In this document: one piece after another, positions 36,186-44,978 of the stretch
Position numbering within the stretch: the stretch's first letter is position 1
How the letters are laid out: every line of letters starts with the position of its first letter
Assembly: GCA_000783305.1 (NCBI GenBank)
Contig: JROE01000001.1
Span: 1 to 64,000 of the forward strand
Reading direction: 5' to 3'
Source: Sphingobacteriaceae bacterium DW12
GTDB taxonomy: Bacteria; Bacteroidota; Bacteroidia; Sphingobacteriales; Sphingobacteriaceae
Length of the DNA: 64,000 nucleotides
Program-made: the position numbers and the translations under genes
The notes under the pieces: generated by a model
Seen by the model: only the letters and a program-made list of their open reading frames with translations
Told to the model about the DNA's origin: nothing
Database searches by the model: none

Positions 36186-36216
36186 TTGCATATGAAGGCA
36201 AATTTATCTAAGTTTA
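36186..36216 (+). promoter_or_regulatory. Candidate promoter of the mannosyltransferase gene
   Basis: TTG (36186-36188), a 20-bp spacer and TAAGTTTA (36209-36216) follow the Bacteroidota promoter layout. They share the core TTTATCTAAGTTT with the two promoters near 40.8 kb. Transcription starting just downstream makes ATG 36231, not the earlier in-frame codons, the likely start. Confidence 0.55.
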
Positions 36217-36230
36217 CATCAATTTATTTT

Positions 36231-36962
36231 ATGCAAAATACAGATAGCTTAGTCATCATTCCGACTTACAACGAAAAAGAAAATATCGAAAAGATCATCC
36301 GAAAGGTCTTTTCGCTAGCCGTAGCATTTGACATCTTGATTGTCGATGACGGATCGCCGGATGGGACTGCCGATATTGTAAAAGGGTTGCAAGATGAATT
36401 TGGCGAAAGGCTATCAATTGAGGAGCGGAAAGGAAAATTGGGACTCGGTACCGCTTATATACATGGATTCAAATGGGCCCTAAACAAAGGGTATGAGTAT
36501 ATTTTTGAGATGGATGCCGATTTCAGCCACAATCCGGAGGACTTGTTGAAGTTGAGGCAAGCTTGTATGGACGGGGCAGATATGACAATAGGGTCACGCT
36601 ATGTGAAAGGCGTAAATGTAGTAAATTGGCCTATGAGCCGGGTATTGATGTCATACTTTGCTTCGGTATATGTCCGTTTTATTACCGGGATAACTATACA
36701 AGATGCTACCGCAGGTTTTGTTTGTTTTAGACGTCGTGTACTCGAAAAGATACCCTTGGATCAAATCAAATTTGTGGGCTATGCCTTTCAGATCGAGATG
36801 AAATTTACGGCATTGCAGTATGGTTTTAAGGTGGAGGAAGTGCCCATTATCTTCACCGATAGGACAGAAGGTACATCCAAGATGAGCACCAAAATCTTTA
36901 GAGAAGCTTTTTTGGGGGTCATCCAATTGAAAGTAAGCAGTTGGTTTAAAAAATATAATTAG
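36231..36962 (+). CDS. Polyprenol monophosphomannose synthase-like glycosyltransferase (GT2)
   Basis: The 243-residue form starts at ATG 36231 (MQNTDSLVIIPTYNE), chosen because a promoter overlaps the upstream in-frame codons. Family GT2 motifs: VIIPTYNEKENIEKII (about 8-23), DDGSPDGTADIV with the first Asp pair for nucleotide-sugar binding, MDADFSHNPEDL (DxD-like) and GSRYVKGVNVVNWP. The full length matches dolichol-phosphate-mannose synthase of the single-domain type without membrane anchor. It would transfer mannose (or glucose) from a GDP/UDP sugar to a polyprenyl phosphate at the inner membrane. Donor not determined. Confidence 0.88.
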   Translation: MQNTDSLVIIPTYNEKENIEKIIRKVFSLAVAFDILIVDDGSPDGTADIVKGLQDEFGERLSIEERKGKLGLGTAYIHGFKWALNKGYEYIFEMDADFSHNPEDLLKLRQACMDGADMTIGSRYVKGVNVVNWPMSRVLMSYFASVYVRFITGITIQDATAGFVCFRRRVLEKIPLDQIKFVGYAFQIEMKFTALQYGFKVEEVPIIFTDRTEGTSKMSTKIFREAFLGVIQLKVSSWFKKYN

Positions 36963-36992
36963 AATAACGACGTTAAGTATAGAAGAAGATAT

Positions 36993-38015
36993 ATGAACGA
37001 ATTCCTTGACCCCAACTCTGAGCGATTAAACCCTGTAGAACGCGACCTTGAACGCGTCCTCAGACCTCAAACGTTTGAGGACTTTACGGGACAGGAAAAG
37101 ATTTTGGAAAATCTGGCCGTCTTTGTAAAGGCTGCCAAATTGAGGGGCGAAGCCCTGGACCACGTTCTTTTGCATGGCCCTCCGGGACTTGGGAAGACGA
37201 CCTTGTCCAATATCATTGCTAACGAAATGGGGGTGGGTTTCAAAGTAACTTCGGGTCCTGTGTTGGACAAACCTGGAGATCTAGCTGGACTGCTTACCAA
37301 TCTGGAAGAGGGAGATATTCTTTTTATAGACGAGATACACCGCCTGAGCCCTATTGTCGAGGAGTATCTATACTCTGCAATGGAAGACTTTAAAATAGAT
37401 ATCATGTTGGAGACCGGGCCCAATGCACGCTCTGTACAGATATCGCTGAGTCCATTTACCCTTGTAGGGGCCACCACTCGATCGGGGTTGCTAACCTCAC
37501 CATTGCGGGCTCGATTTGGAATTAACTCAAGGCTACAGTATTATGATGCTAAACTGTTGACTACAATTGTATTACGATCGGCCAGTATCTTGAATACCCC
37601 TATATCGGATGAAGGTGCTTATGAGATTGCTCGCCGGAGTAGGGGCACACCACGTATTGCAAACGCACTTCTGCGTCGTACACGAGATTTTGCACAGATT
37701 AAAGGTAACGGCTCTATCGATAGAGCTATTGCTCAATATGCACTGAACGCGCTAAATGTTGATGAGAATGGACTCGACGAAATGGATAACAGGATATTGT
37801 CCACTATTATCGATAAATTCAAAGGTGGCCCAGTAGGTCTCAAAACAATAGCAACCGCGGTAGGAGAAGATGAAGGTACAATAGAAGAGGTCTATGAACC
37901 TTTCTTAATTCAAGAAGGATATCTGATGCGCACCTCTCGAGGAAGGGAATGTACCGATACCGCATTCAAGCATCTAGGACGCGTCAATCACAGCAAAGGA
38001 AATACACTGTTTTAA
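36993..38015 (+). CDS. ruvB: Holliday junction branch-migration ATPase RuvB
   Basis: The 340-residue AAA+ protein has RuvB landmarks: [12 protein letters not shown] (24-34), Walker [10 protein letters not shown] (62-70), Walker B DEIHRLSP (113-120), sensor motif [18 protein letters not shown], and a C-terminal winged helix ([15 protein letters not shown]). With RuvA it drives branch migration in recombinational repair. ruvA and ruvC are not adjacent. The gene is 30 bp after the glycosyltransferase and 21 bp before the next, suggesting read-through transcription of the three. Confidence 0.96.
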   Translation: MNEFLDPNSERLNPVERDLERVLRPQTFEDFTGQEKILENLAVFVKAAKLRGEALDHVLLHGPPGLGKTTLSNIIANEMGVGFKVTSGPVLDKPGDLAGLLTNLEEGDILFIDEIHRLSPIVEEYLYSAMEDFKIDIMLETGPNARSVQISLSPFTLVGATTRSGLLTSPLRARFGINSRLQYYDAKLLTTIVLRSASILNTPISDEGAYEIARRSRGTPRIANALLRRTRDFAQIKGNGSIDRAIAQYALNALNVDENGLDEMDNRILSTIIDKFKGGPVGLKTIATAVGEDEGTIEEVYEPFLIQEGYLMRTSRGRECTDTAFKHLGRVNHSKGNTLF

Positions 38016-38036
38016 CAATCACTCAAAGTCGATTAT

Positions 38037-38780
38037 ATGAAAAGAAGTCTTTTATACCTTTTAGCTCTTGCTTTACTTGCTCCACTTAGTAGCTACGCAC
38101 AACTTGACTGCCCACCGGTGATCGGTGGTGCGCGAAAAGCGAATGACAAATTTCACGTCACGCTAGGTGTGGGGCCAACCGTACTATACGGTGATGTACC
38201 CAAAGCAGGCATGGGCTTAGGGGCCTACCTCAAAGCTGACTATCGGATCTACAAGGGGATAATGGTTGGGCTCGAAGGACAGATTGGCTCGCTGAAGGCT
38301 GAAGCGGTTTCAGATACTACAGATAAACGTAAAGCTAATAATAGTTACTATGCGGGTTTTATAAATGTAACGGTGTATCCCTTCCAATTTACGTCTACAG
38401 GGTCATCTTACTCGTCACCTATGGAGTTACTATTGAACTCAATATACCTAGGTGTGGGATTTGGCGGGCTGCAAAGTAAATACAAGGAATTAAGGCATGC
38501 GGATGGTTTTGTAGATTATGGAGAAGGTGCTGTAGCCGGTACTGCTAGAATGCCTGAAAAAACAAAAAGCATGCTCTTTCCTGTTGCAAATGTTGGTGCT
38601 GCTATCCCAATCAACAAATTCAATTATAAAAACCGGACAGGACGTTATTTCAGTGTGGTATTCAATGGACAATTTTCTTTTGCAGATGATGAGCTTGATG
38701 GATTTCGTGTGCCACACTACAATTCCAAATCTAACGATATGTATGCATTTTACACAGTGGGTGCTAGGTATTCTTTTTAA
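38037..38780 (+). CDS. Secreted protein, outer-membrane beta-barrel candidate
   Basis: The 247-residue protein has a classical signal peptide (KRSLLYLLALALLAPLSSYAQ). The mature part alternates hydrophobic and polar residues (HVTLGVGPTVLYGDV, LGAYLKADYRIYKGIMVGLEGQIG, RYFSVVFNGQFSF) and ends with an aromatic residue (YTVGARYSF). These are signs of a small OmpA/OmpW-type barrel. No family is recognised beyond that. Its stop lies 17 bp inside the convergent downstream gene, so the two overlap tail to tail. Confidence 0.75.
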   Translation: MKRSLLYLLALALLAPLSSYAQLDCPPVIGGARKANDKFHVTLGVGPTVLYGDVPKAGMGLGAYLKADYRIYKGIMVGLEGQIGSLKAEAVSDTTDKRKANNSYYAGFINVTVYPFQFTSTGSSYSSPMELLLNSIYLGVGFGGLQSKYKELRHADGFVDYGEGAVAGTARMPEKTKSMLFPVANVGAAIPINKFNYKNRTGRYFSVVFNGQFSFADDELDGFRVPHYNSKSNDMYAFYTVGARYSF

Positions 38781-39333
38781 GTAAGCGGAGTATCTTTTTG
38801 CCTCTGGCTTGTATTGAAGGTGGTCCATTTTTTTTGAAAAAGTCGATTTGAGCCCAAAGCTCGTCTTTTACCCAGTCGTGACGCTGGCTTAAGAGATACA
38901 GAATTTCAAAACAATTGGCGACTACGGCAACTGCCTTATTCGGCTTAATCATCCAACCGAATATAAGTTCAATCAATTCTTCTTCCTGCTCTGCAGTAAG
39001 CTGGATGTTGATCTTTGGTGATAACAATTGAATGAGTATGTTGCCAGCAATTCGTTGATTACCATCTATCTGTATTTCATTCAATCGCTCCAATACTGTT
39101 GGGTATACGCTATCAAAGTTATTTGGATGAGCTTTGAGGTATTTTTCGAGGAGCCATATGGCATGCAAGGGAATGTTGTGCTCATCGTTACTGAAACACA
39201 ATTCTAGCAAGGACGGCACAACGAGTTCGTCATGTTGGAAAGGGGAGAGTTGCTGTTGCTTATGACGAGCCAGGGTGTCCAGAAATCGGCTCTTCTGTTT
39301 AGCAAACTCTAGTACATCTTTAGGAGGATTCAT
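38764..39333 (-). CDS. Helical-repeat (HEAT-like) protein of unknown function
   Basis: The 189-residue soluble protein is mostly alpha-helical, with amphipathic segments of HEAT-like spacing (LPLHAIWLLEKYL-type, RIAGNILIQLLSP, VAVVANCFEILYLLSQ) and a basic end. The ATG follows the stop codon of the RecD-like gene directly (TAGATG), so the two are translationally coupled. No enzymatic motif is visible. HEAT-like proteins often mediate protein contacts, so a partner role with the helicase is possible but unproven. It converges with and overlaps the barrel gene. Confidence 0.75.
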   Translation of the reverse strand: MNPPKDVLEFAKQKSRFLDTLARHKQQQLSPFQHDELVVPSLLELCFSNDEHNIPLHAIWLLEKYLKAHPNNFDSVYPTVLERLNEIQIDGNQRIAGNILIQLLSPKINIQLTAEQEEELIELIFGWMIKPNKAVAVVANCFEILYLLSQRHDWVKDELWAQIDFFKKNGPPSIQARGKKILRLLKKNT

Positions 39334-40749
39334 CTAAAAGAATTTTTCATTAAAGTTTACCAAAAATAATTCTTTTGTAGCGCGTGTCAAAGCGGTATAG
39401 AGCCATCTTAAGAATTCGGTATTGAGCATGTCGTCATGCAGGTACCCTTGGTCAATAAAGACTGCTTCCCACTGCCCTCCTTGCGCTTTATGACAGGTGA
39501 TAGCATATGCAAATTTAATCTGGAGGGCATTGTAATAGGGATCTTTTTTAATAGCCTCTATTCGATCTTTTTTAGAAAAAATGTCTGCATAGTCCTTAGC
39601 GATGGCTTCGTATAATTGTTGCTGCTGCTCGTAAGGAAGATTTGGGGAGTCTGTATATAAACTCTCTAGCAGCACGCGACAGGTAATAGGCTCTTCGTCG
39701 TCACTAAACTCTAATGTGACATCAGCAAATCTAAATCCATGTTGCTCATGCATATATCCTACCTTTCGGACCTTGGCCATATCACCGTTGGCGATAAAGC
39801 CACTTTTATTATCTTCATTATTTTCGGTGAGCCAATAGTAGTTGTTGCGTACGACCATAACAAGGTCACCTCCTGTAAGCTCTTCCTCTCTAAAGAGGAT
39901 GCGATTGCGGATATTTTGATTATATAGATTGGCGGATTTGTTAGACCTACAAACGACGAGTGTATTCTCCATTCCAAATTTGTCGTAGGCATAATGCAAG
40001 CCTTCTATTAATTTTTCGCCTGTCATTTGGAAAGTATCTGCAAAACCCTTTGTAACAAATTGTGGAAATGGATAGTCATTTTTGTCTTCTTCCATCTTTA
40101 TTTCTCGCCTTATCTTAGTTGCATTGAACAGTATCCCCGAACTCTTCTCTTGACGTACTACATCCGTAAGTTCGAATGCAGATACATGTAGGTGAAATTC
40201 ATGATGAAGATAGTCTGGATTGAGCGCGGGACTCTGTAGAAGACCGACTGGTGGTAGCTGGGCGGTATCACCGACAAACATAAGGGTACAATTCTTTCCA
40301 GACTGTACGTATTTGATAAGGTCATGTAAGAGGCTCTTGGAAAAAATATTGGCCGACTCATTGGATATCATAGATGCCTCGTCAACAATGAATAAGGTGT
40401 CTTCATGTAAATTTTCAGCCAATCCAAAATCCATCTCAAAGGCGATAGCTGTCTTCTTGCGGTATATCTTTTTATGGATGGTGAATGCTTTTTTGCCAGA
40501 ATAGTGGCTCATTACCTTTGCCGCACGTCCAGTAGGGGCCAAGAGCACACTCTTCTTCCGCAGCTGCGGAAGAGTCTTCACTACGGCACTTATAATGGCA
40601 GTCTTCCCGGTACCGGCATACCCCTTTAATACAAATGTACGCTGCCGATCGAAAGCTGCTATAAAGTCACTTAACAGCCCGAAAGCAATACTTTGCTGTG
40701 GCGTAGGAGACCAATAAAAGTGTTGGATGAGGAGATCTTGGATATGCAC
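39334..40749 (-). CDS. RecD-like ATP-dependent DNA helicase (superfamily 1B)
   Basis: The protein of about 471 residues has SF1 helicase motifs: Q-like PTPQQ, motif I GYAGTGKT (about 41-50), motif II with DEASMI, motif III GDTAQLPPVG, and a C-terminal UvrD/RecD segment YAITCHKAQGGQWEAVFID with WLYTALTRATKELFLV (motif VI). It is far shorter than RecD of RecBCD and belongs to the stand-alone RecD2-like or Dda-like helicases. No ATG exists near the N-terminus. Start candidates are GTG 40749 and TTG 40755; the -7 box of the putative promoter covers the TTG, favouring the GTG, possibly on a leaderless mRNA. Confidence 0.88.
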   Translation of the reverse strand: MHIQDLLIQHFYWSPTPQQSIAFGLLSDFIAAFDRQRTFVLKGYAGTGKTAIISAVVKTLPQLRKKSVLLAPTGRAAKVMSHYSGKKAFTIHKKIYRKKTAIAFEMDFGLAENLHEDTLFIVDEASMISNESANIFSKSLLHDLIKYVQSGKNCTLMFVGDTAQLPPVGLLQSPALNPDYLHHEFHLHVSAFELTDVVRQEKSSGILFNATKIRREIKMEEDKNDYPFPQFVTKGFADTFQMTGEKLIEGLHYAYDKFGMENTLVVCRSNKSANLYNQNIRNRILFREEELTGGDLVMVVRNNYYWLTENNEDNKSGFIANGDMAKVRKVGYMHEQHGFRFADVTLEFSDDEEPITCRVLLESLYTDSPNLPYEQQQQLYEAIAKDYADIFSKKDRIEAIKKDPYYNALQIKFAYAITCHKAQGGQWEAVFIDQGYLHDDMLNTEFLRWLYTALTRATKELFLVNFNEKFF

Positions 40750-40752
40750 CTT

Positions 40753-40783
40753 CAAACTTAGATAAACTTGGCTTCAAAAGCAA
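40753..40783 (-). promoter_or_regulatory. Candidate promoter of the RecD-like gene
   Basis: Read on the minus strand: TTG (complement of 40781-40783), a 20-bp spacer and TAAGTTTG (complement of 40753-40760), an exact match to TTG-N20-TAnnTTTG. Its last 17 bp are the inverted copy of 40827-40843. Confidence 0.65.
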
Positions 40784-40812
40784 GTTAAAGCCGAGATCTA
40801 TCGGGGTATTAC

Positions 40813-40843
40813 TTGCATATAAACATAAGTTTATCTAAGTTTG
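40813..40843 (+). promoter_or_regulatory. Candidate promoter of the DUF3822 gene
   Basis: TTG (40813-40815), a 20-bp spacer and TAAGTTTG (40836-40843) exactly match the Bacteroidota promoter consensus. AAGTTTATCTAAGTTTG (40827-40843) is a perfect inverted repeat of 40753-40769. A leader of about 35 nt would precede ATG 40887. Confidence 0.65.
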
Positions 40844-40886
40844 CTAGATAAAAATCGATTACCGATTTAGACTGGTAACTTAGCGC

Positions 40887-41669
40887 ATGAACTATACTTC
40901 AGACCATTTTAATATTCAATATCTTCCCCACTATACGTTATTGGTAAAGACTGGCTTTCATATCGATACACTGGTTGTGATAGATGAAAGCAATAGCATA
41001 CAGGTGATGATAGAGTATGAAAGCGAACAACCCGAACCCTCTGCCTTGCAATTGCTTAGTCTACCTTTCAATAAAGTAAAGGTGGTGGTGCCGCATCAAG
41101 GATTGGTCTTCGTCCCCACAGAAGTATTTCAAGAAGATGCATTGGAAGAGTATTCGGAATTTTTGGTGGATGACCAGGTTGAAAACACGAGATTTCAACA
41201 GGTAGCCATGAACGGTGTTACTGCCGTATATCAATTTGATATGTTTCTGTACAACCGCTGGAAGACGTTGTTTCCGGAAGCCCAATTCATTCCCGAATTT
41301 CAAGTAGTATTAGAACAAGCGCAAGCACATATACCCTTGCAGGGTGATGTAGTTGGTGTGCACTTTGGTGACCAGGTTGTCGATATTTTTGTCTTTATCA
41401 ATGGTCAATTTCAATTGTATAATACTTTTGAAGTTTACGGATTAGAAGATTTGACGTATTACATGCTGCGTATATTTAGCAATTTTCATATTAAAGATAA
41501 GGTACAGAAACTCTTGATTTCGGGCGAGATACCAGAGGATATCTATCGTATTAGATTGACCCAATTAGCTGAAAAGATAGAGGTGATGGAGGCGAAAGTG
41601 AAGATGCGTGCAGATGTACCCGCGGTAGAGGAACAATTGGCTGGATTGAATACATTATTTGAATATTAG
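40887..41669 (+). CDS. DUF3822 family protein
   Basis: The 260-residue soluble protein matches the Bacteroidota DUF3822 family. Its beta-strand patterns are arranged like the actin/PilM ATPase fold (YTLLVKTGFHIDTLVVID, PLQGDVVGVHFGDQVVDIFVFINGQFQLYNTFEVYGLEDLTYYMLRI). That resemblance is my reading of strand order and is not proven. DUF3822 genes sit directly before rsmD in many Bacteroidota; here the rsmD ATG follows the stop by one base, so they are coupled. Function unknown. Confidence 0.82.
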   Translation: MNYTSDHFNIQYLPHYTLLVKTGFHIDTLVVIDESNSIQVMIEYESEQPEPSALQLLSLPFNKVKVVVPHQGLVFVPTEVFQEDALEEYSEFLVDDQVENTRFQQVAMNGVTAVYQFDMFLYNRWKTLFPEAQFIPEFQVVLEQAQAHIPLQGDVVGVHFGDQVVDIFVFINGQFQLYNTFEVYGLEDLTYYMLRIFSNFHIKDKVQKLLISGEIPEDIYRIRLTQLAEKIEVMEAKVKMRADVPAVEEQLAGLNTLFEY

Positions 41670-41670
41670 G

Positions 41671-42225
41671 ATGCGGATAATTGGTGGCACATGGGGAGGT
41701 ATACGGCTCAACCCTCCCAGTAATCTTCCAGTACGACCGACGACGGACATTGCAAAAGAAGCTGTATTCAACATTCTTCAGCATCGAGTTGATTTTGAAG
41801 AACTGGAATGCTTAGATTTATTTGCAGGGACCGGAAACATTAGTTTGGAACTGGCCTCAAGAGGAGTAGCTACAGTGACTGCCGTGGACCTTCACTTTAA
41901 GTGTGTGCAGTATATTACCGAAACTGCGAAAAAACTGAAAGCAACGTCTATTCAAGCCAAAAAGGCCGATGTATTTAAGTATATCAACTCCTGCAAACAA
42001 CGGTATGACCTCATATTTGCCGATCCGCCATACGATATTCCTCAGCTACCTCAACTTCCGGAGATGATAATGAATGCAAATTTATTAAAAGACAATGGCT
42101 TATTGATTATAGAATTTCCATCTACTCGGAAACTGGATGACTCACCCTACTTACAGGAAGTTAGGAAATATGGGTATTCGTCTTTTGGTTTTTATAGCCG
42201 TGAGGACGAACAACAATTGGTATAG
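41671..42225 (+). CDS. rsmD: 16S rRNA (guanine(966)-N2)-methyltransferase RsmD
   Basis: The 184-residue form starts at ATG 41671 (MRIIGGTWGGIRL), directly after the DUF3822 stop, and matches the usual RsmD N-terminus. Motifs: PTTDIAKEAVFNIL, the SAM site LDLFAGTGNISLELASRG, and the catalytic FADPPYD (116-122) typical of N2-guanine methyltransferases. It methylates G966 of 16S rRNA in the assembled small subunit. coaD follows 60 bp later, the common rsmD-coaD linkage seen in many bacteria. Confidence 0.94.
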   Translation: MRIIGGTWGGIRLNPPSNLPVRPTTDIAKEAVFNILQHRVDFEELECLDLFAGTGNISLELASRGVATVTAVDLHFKCVQYITETAKKLKATSIQAKKADVFKYINSCKQRYDLIFADPPYDIPQLPQLPEMIMNANLLKDNGLLIIEFPSTRKLDDSPYLQEVRKYGYSSFGFYSREDEQQLV

Positions 42226-42285
42226 CGTCTGCTGCTCTATTGGAGAGTGTACGCCCTAATAAACAACAAGTAAACACGCACAGGT

Positions 42286-42789
42286 ATGAAAACCGATCGA
42301 CAAATAACAATAGCAATCTTTCCGGGCTCATTCGACCCTGTCACCTTAGCGCACCGTGACATTGTGATACGGGCATTGGAACTATTTGATAGGATTGTCG
42401 TGGCTGTAGGTGTCAATAGTGAGAAGAAGGGACTACTCAGTCATCAAGAACGGGCAGATATACTCTCGAAGGTATTTGCGGATCAGCCTAGGGTAGAAGT
42501 GACAACCTATAGTGGCCTTACCGTAGAATATTGTAAAAGGATCGGGGGCCAGTACATTTTGAGAGGATTGCGCAATACAAATGATTTCGAGTTTGAGAAT
42601 GCGATTGCTCAAAACAACAAACAACTCCAACCCGATATCGAAACTATCTTTTTAATGAGCACGAGTGGCACAGGCCATATTTCGTCTACCATCGTGAGAG
42701 ATGTCGTCTTGCATAATGGCGATATTAGTTCGATGGTGCCGTCAGAAGTCATTACATTTTTGAAAAACAAAACTCAGAAAGGAGGTTAA
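42286..42789 (+). CDS. coaD: Phosphopantetheine adenylyltransferase CoaD
   Basis: The 167-residue protein has the nucleotidyltransferase signature FPGSFDPVTLAHRDI (about 12-26), where an alanine stands before the His of the usual GH-type motif. It also has the substrate-binding YILRGLRNTNDFEFE and the ISSTIVRD loop. It transfers AMP from ATP to 4'-phosphopantetheine, the penultimate step of coenzyme A synthesis. Length and motifs match bacterial PPAT hexamers. The stop codon overlaps the convergent helicase gene by four bases. Confidence 0.95.
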   Translation: MKTDRQITIAIFPGSFDPVTLAHRDIVIRALELFDRIVVAVGVNSEKKGLLSHQERADILSKVFADQPRVEVTTYSGLTVEYCKRIGGQYILRGLRNTNDFEFENAIAQNNKQLQPDIETIFLMSTSGTGHISSTIVRDVVLHNGDISSMVPSEVITFLKNKTQKGG

Positions 42790-44090
42790 CTCCTTGTAAT
42801 CTTGACTTTCTTATTCTTCATTTTGACCTGTGAACTATGTTTCATGGCTAGTGGGGCTTTGTCTCTACTGACGGCAACAAAAGCCATAGTCTCTTTTACT
42901 TCGATAATACCTACATCATCTTTTTCCATCCCTGGGATTTTCAGTAAGTAGCCAACGATATCAATCTTGTTGATTTTGTCTTTTTTGCCCGCATTGATGT
43001 GTAGCGTCATGAATTGTGAATTTAAAGGAAATTGTATGTCTTCATCCAAGACCTGCTCCTCCAAATCTATCGGAAGATAGTCATACTTCTCATCCGTTGT
43101 CAATATTACAAATACATTTCCCGATGCTTTCATGCGCGCTGTACGTCCATTTCTGTGCGTAAAAACTTCTTCCTTATAAGGCAGTTGGTAATGGATTATG
43201 GAGTCCACCTCTGGGATGTCCAATCCACGAGCGGCCAAATCCGTGGTGATTAATATTTGAGAGGTGCCGTTTCTAAATTTCAAGAGCGAAAGTTCGCGAT
43301 CGGGCTGTTCCATCCCTCCATGAAAGACATCATGGACAAGCTCACGATTCATCAATAATTGCGAAATATGGTCTACCGCATCCCGATGATTGCAAAAAAT
43401 AAGCATACGCTTGCTACCTATGAAACAAATAAGTTGCAACAGGGCATTTAATTTTTCCTTTGGTTTACACGTAATTCTTTTGACGGTAAGGTCGGGACTA
43501 GATTCGTCGTGGTTCAAATAATCGATGACGGTGGGAGTGGTGACACCTGTAAAGGCTGGAATTTGCTCCATAGTGGTAGCGGATGTGAGGATACGCTGCT
43601 TTAACTGGGATAACTCTCGAATGATAAACGACATATCCTCTTCGAAACCAAGCTCAAGTGATTTATCAAATTCATCTAGTACCAATGTATTTAGATAATC
43701 GACTGAAAAATTCTCCTTGCGAATATGATGTGCCACGCGACCAGGGGTTCCAATCAATATATCTGGAGAATGTTGTAGCGCATTCTTTTCGACTCTAGTC
43801 GAATGACCTCCGTAACAACAAATTGTACGTTTTCCATGAAGCACTTTTTTGGCTACAGATTCGATCTGTAGCGCAAGCTCACGTGTAGGAACAAGTATAA
43901 GGCATTGAACTCCCTTTTTACGCTCATCAAAATGAGATAATGCAGCTAGGAGGAATGCCAAGGTCTTACCCGAACCAGTGGGTGCATGTAAAATCATATC
44001 GGAATCCGTCCCTAACGATTGCACAACTTCATGCTGCATCTCATTTAGGGAAGAGATGCCCATCCTTGTCAATATTGCTTCTATCTGCAT
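42786..44090 (-). CDS. DbpA-like DEAD-box RNA helicase
   Basis: The 434-residue form starts at ATG 44090 (MQIEAILTRMGI). Motif I is APTGSGKT (36-43), motif Ia VPTREL, motif II the variant DEFD (in LVLDEFDKS), motif III SAT, and motif VI HRNGRTAR. The last about 75 residues (MTLHINAGKKDKINKIDIVGYLL...GIIEVKETMAFVAV) match the DbpA-type RNA-binding domain, which in E. coli directs the enzyme to 23S rRNA hairpin 92. A role in large-subunit assembly is therefore likely. DEFD instead of DEAD is an uncommon but tolerated variant. Confidence 0.9.
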   Translation of the reverse strand: MQIEAILTRMGISSLNEMQHEVVQSLGTDSDMILHAPTGSGKTLAFLLAALSHFDERKKGVQCLILVPTRELALQIESVAKKVLHGKRTICCYGGHSTRVEKNALQHSPDILIGTPGRVAHHIRKENFSVDYLNTLVLDEFDKSLELGFEEDMSFIIRELSQLKQRILTSATTMEQIPAFTGVTTPTVIDYLNHDESSPDLTVKRITCKPKEKLNALLQLICFIGSKRMLIFCNHRDAVDHISQLLMNRELVHDVFHGGMEQPDRELSLLKFRNGTSQILITTDLAARGLDIPEVDSIIHYQLPYKEEVFTHRNGRTARMKASGNVFVILTTDEKYDYLPIDLEEQVLDEDIQFPLNSQFMTLHINAGKKDKINKIDIVGYLLKIPGMEKDDVGIIEVKETMAFVAVSRDKAPLAMKHSSQVKMKNKKVKITRS

Positions 44091-44419
44091 GTAACAAAAA
44101 TAGCGATAAAAAGCCGATTTCGGATCGATTGAGCAAGATATTGTCAAGAATATGTCTGAAATCTGTTAAAACTATGTTAAAGGAGGTGGATTATTTGGAA
44201 TGTGATGCTAAATCGAATTATCTTTGGTCTTCATAATTTAGGTTAATAATTGGTTAGTATAGGTCTTCAATCTCCCCGGTTGAAGACCTATCTTTATTTA
44301 AATACCTTGTAGTCTACGTCATCCAATGCTATAAACCGATTGCTCATTAAATGCATTTTCTCTGCCATCCATCTTGAAAGTTGTTTGTCGAGGATGTCAA
44401 CCAAGTCATAAGGTAGTAG
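44091..44419. other. Intergenic with a strong dyad
   Basis: Only short plus-strand frames of 13-20 codons are seen near 44174-44245, without support. A perfect 12-bp dyad ATAGGTCTTCAA/TTGAAGACCTAT (44259-44270, 44280-44291) has no long T-run on either strand. It may be a weak terminator for the lipoprotein gene. Confidence 0.5.
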
Positions 44420-44872
44420 TTATTTTGTAAGCTGGATGCTGATGCGATAGTTCCCTTCAAATGCGTCCCCCTGCATTTGGCTTTCACCAACAACAATTCG
44501 ATATCGACCCCGCTGTAGAAGCGGGTATACCATTTGACGACCAAAGGGACCATCTGTTTGATTGTCTGGCATAATAATGTTGTTGATACGAATATTTCCA
44601 ATTGAATCATGTATTGGCGACACTTGGATGGACACTTTTGAATACTCCTCGTTGACAAATGCAAAGGTGTCTTTGATCCGCGCCTTTTGAAACAGCGTCA
44701 TCTCCCATTTGTCCCTGCCCTGAGGTATTTCTTTGATAGCATCACTGGGCGATTGTCGATCTGCAGGTACGCTATCCTGTACATCATTCGTGCTATTTTG
44801 ACGACTGGGATTATGGCAACTGATTGCAAGGATAGACATGGTTATACAGCATCGTAGCAGACGAATATACAT
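44420..44872 (-). CDS. Putative lipoprotein of unknown function
   Basis: The 150-residue form starts at ATG 44872 (MYIRLLRCC) and carries a lipoprotein signal with the lipobox LAISC, giving a lipidated Cys near residue 19. The mature part opens with a polar linker rich in Ser, Asn and Asp, followed by a compact beta-rich domain (GRQMVYPLLQRGRYRIVVGESQMQ, EGNYRISIQLTK). I do not recognise a family. It looks like a periplasmic gliding- or cell-envelope-type small lipoprotein of Bacteroidota, but that is only a general impression. It stands alone upstream of the Fe-S genes, which have a terminator between. Confidence 0.7.
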   Translation of the reverse strand: MYIRLLRCCITMSILAISCHNPSRQNSTNDVQDSVPADRQSPSDAIKEIPQGRDKWEMTLFQKARIKDTFAFVNEEYSKVSIQVSPIHDSIGNIRINNIIMPDNQTDGPFGRQMVYPLLQRGRYRIVVGESQMQGDAFEGNYRISIQLTK

Positions 44873-44920
44873 AAGTGTGACTCTTTGGTAGAAGAACAAT
44901 AAGAGCCAAATATTGTTCAT

Positions 44921-44958
44921 AAAAAAAGCTCTTTTCTGAAAGAAAGGAGCTTTTTTTA
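44921..44958. terminator. Bidirectional terminator
   Basis: AAAAAAAGCTC and GAGCTTTTTTT form a long stem with a pairing-rich loop, with A-run and T-run on opposite sides. It lies between the IscA-like gene stop (44979) and the lipoprotein gene, and suits the minus-strand IscA transcript. Confidence 0.8.
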
Positions 44959-44978
44959 TGAAGGAGCAACTCTAATGT

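Noticed and set aside
44174..44242. Short peptides MLKEVDYLECD... and MLNRIIFGLHNLG
   Set aside because: Overlapping frames of 20 and 13 codons, with poor spacing to the AGGAGG and no evidence of conservation.
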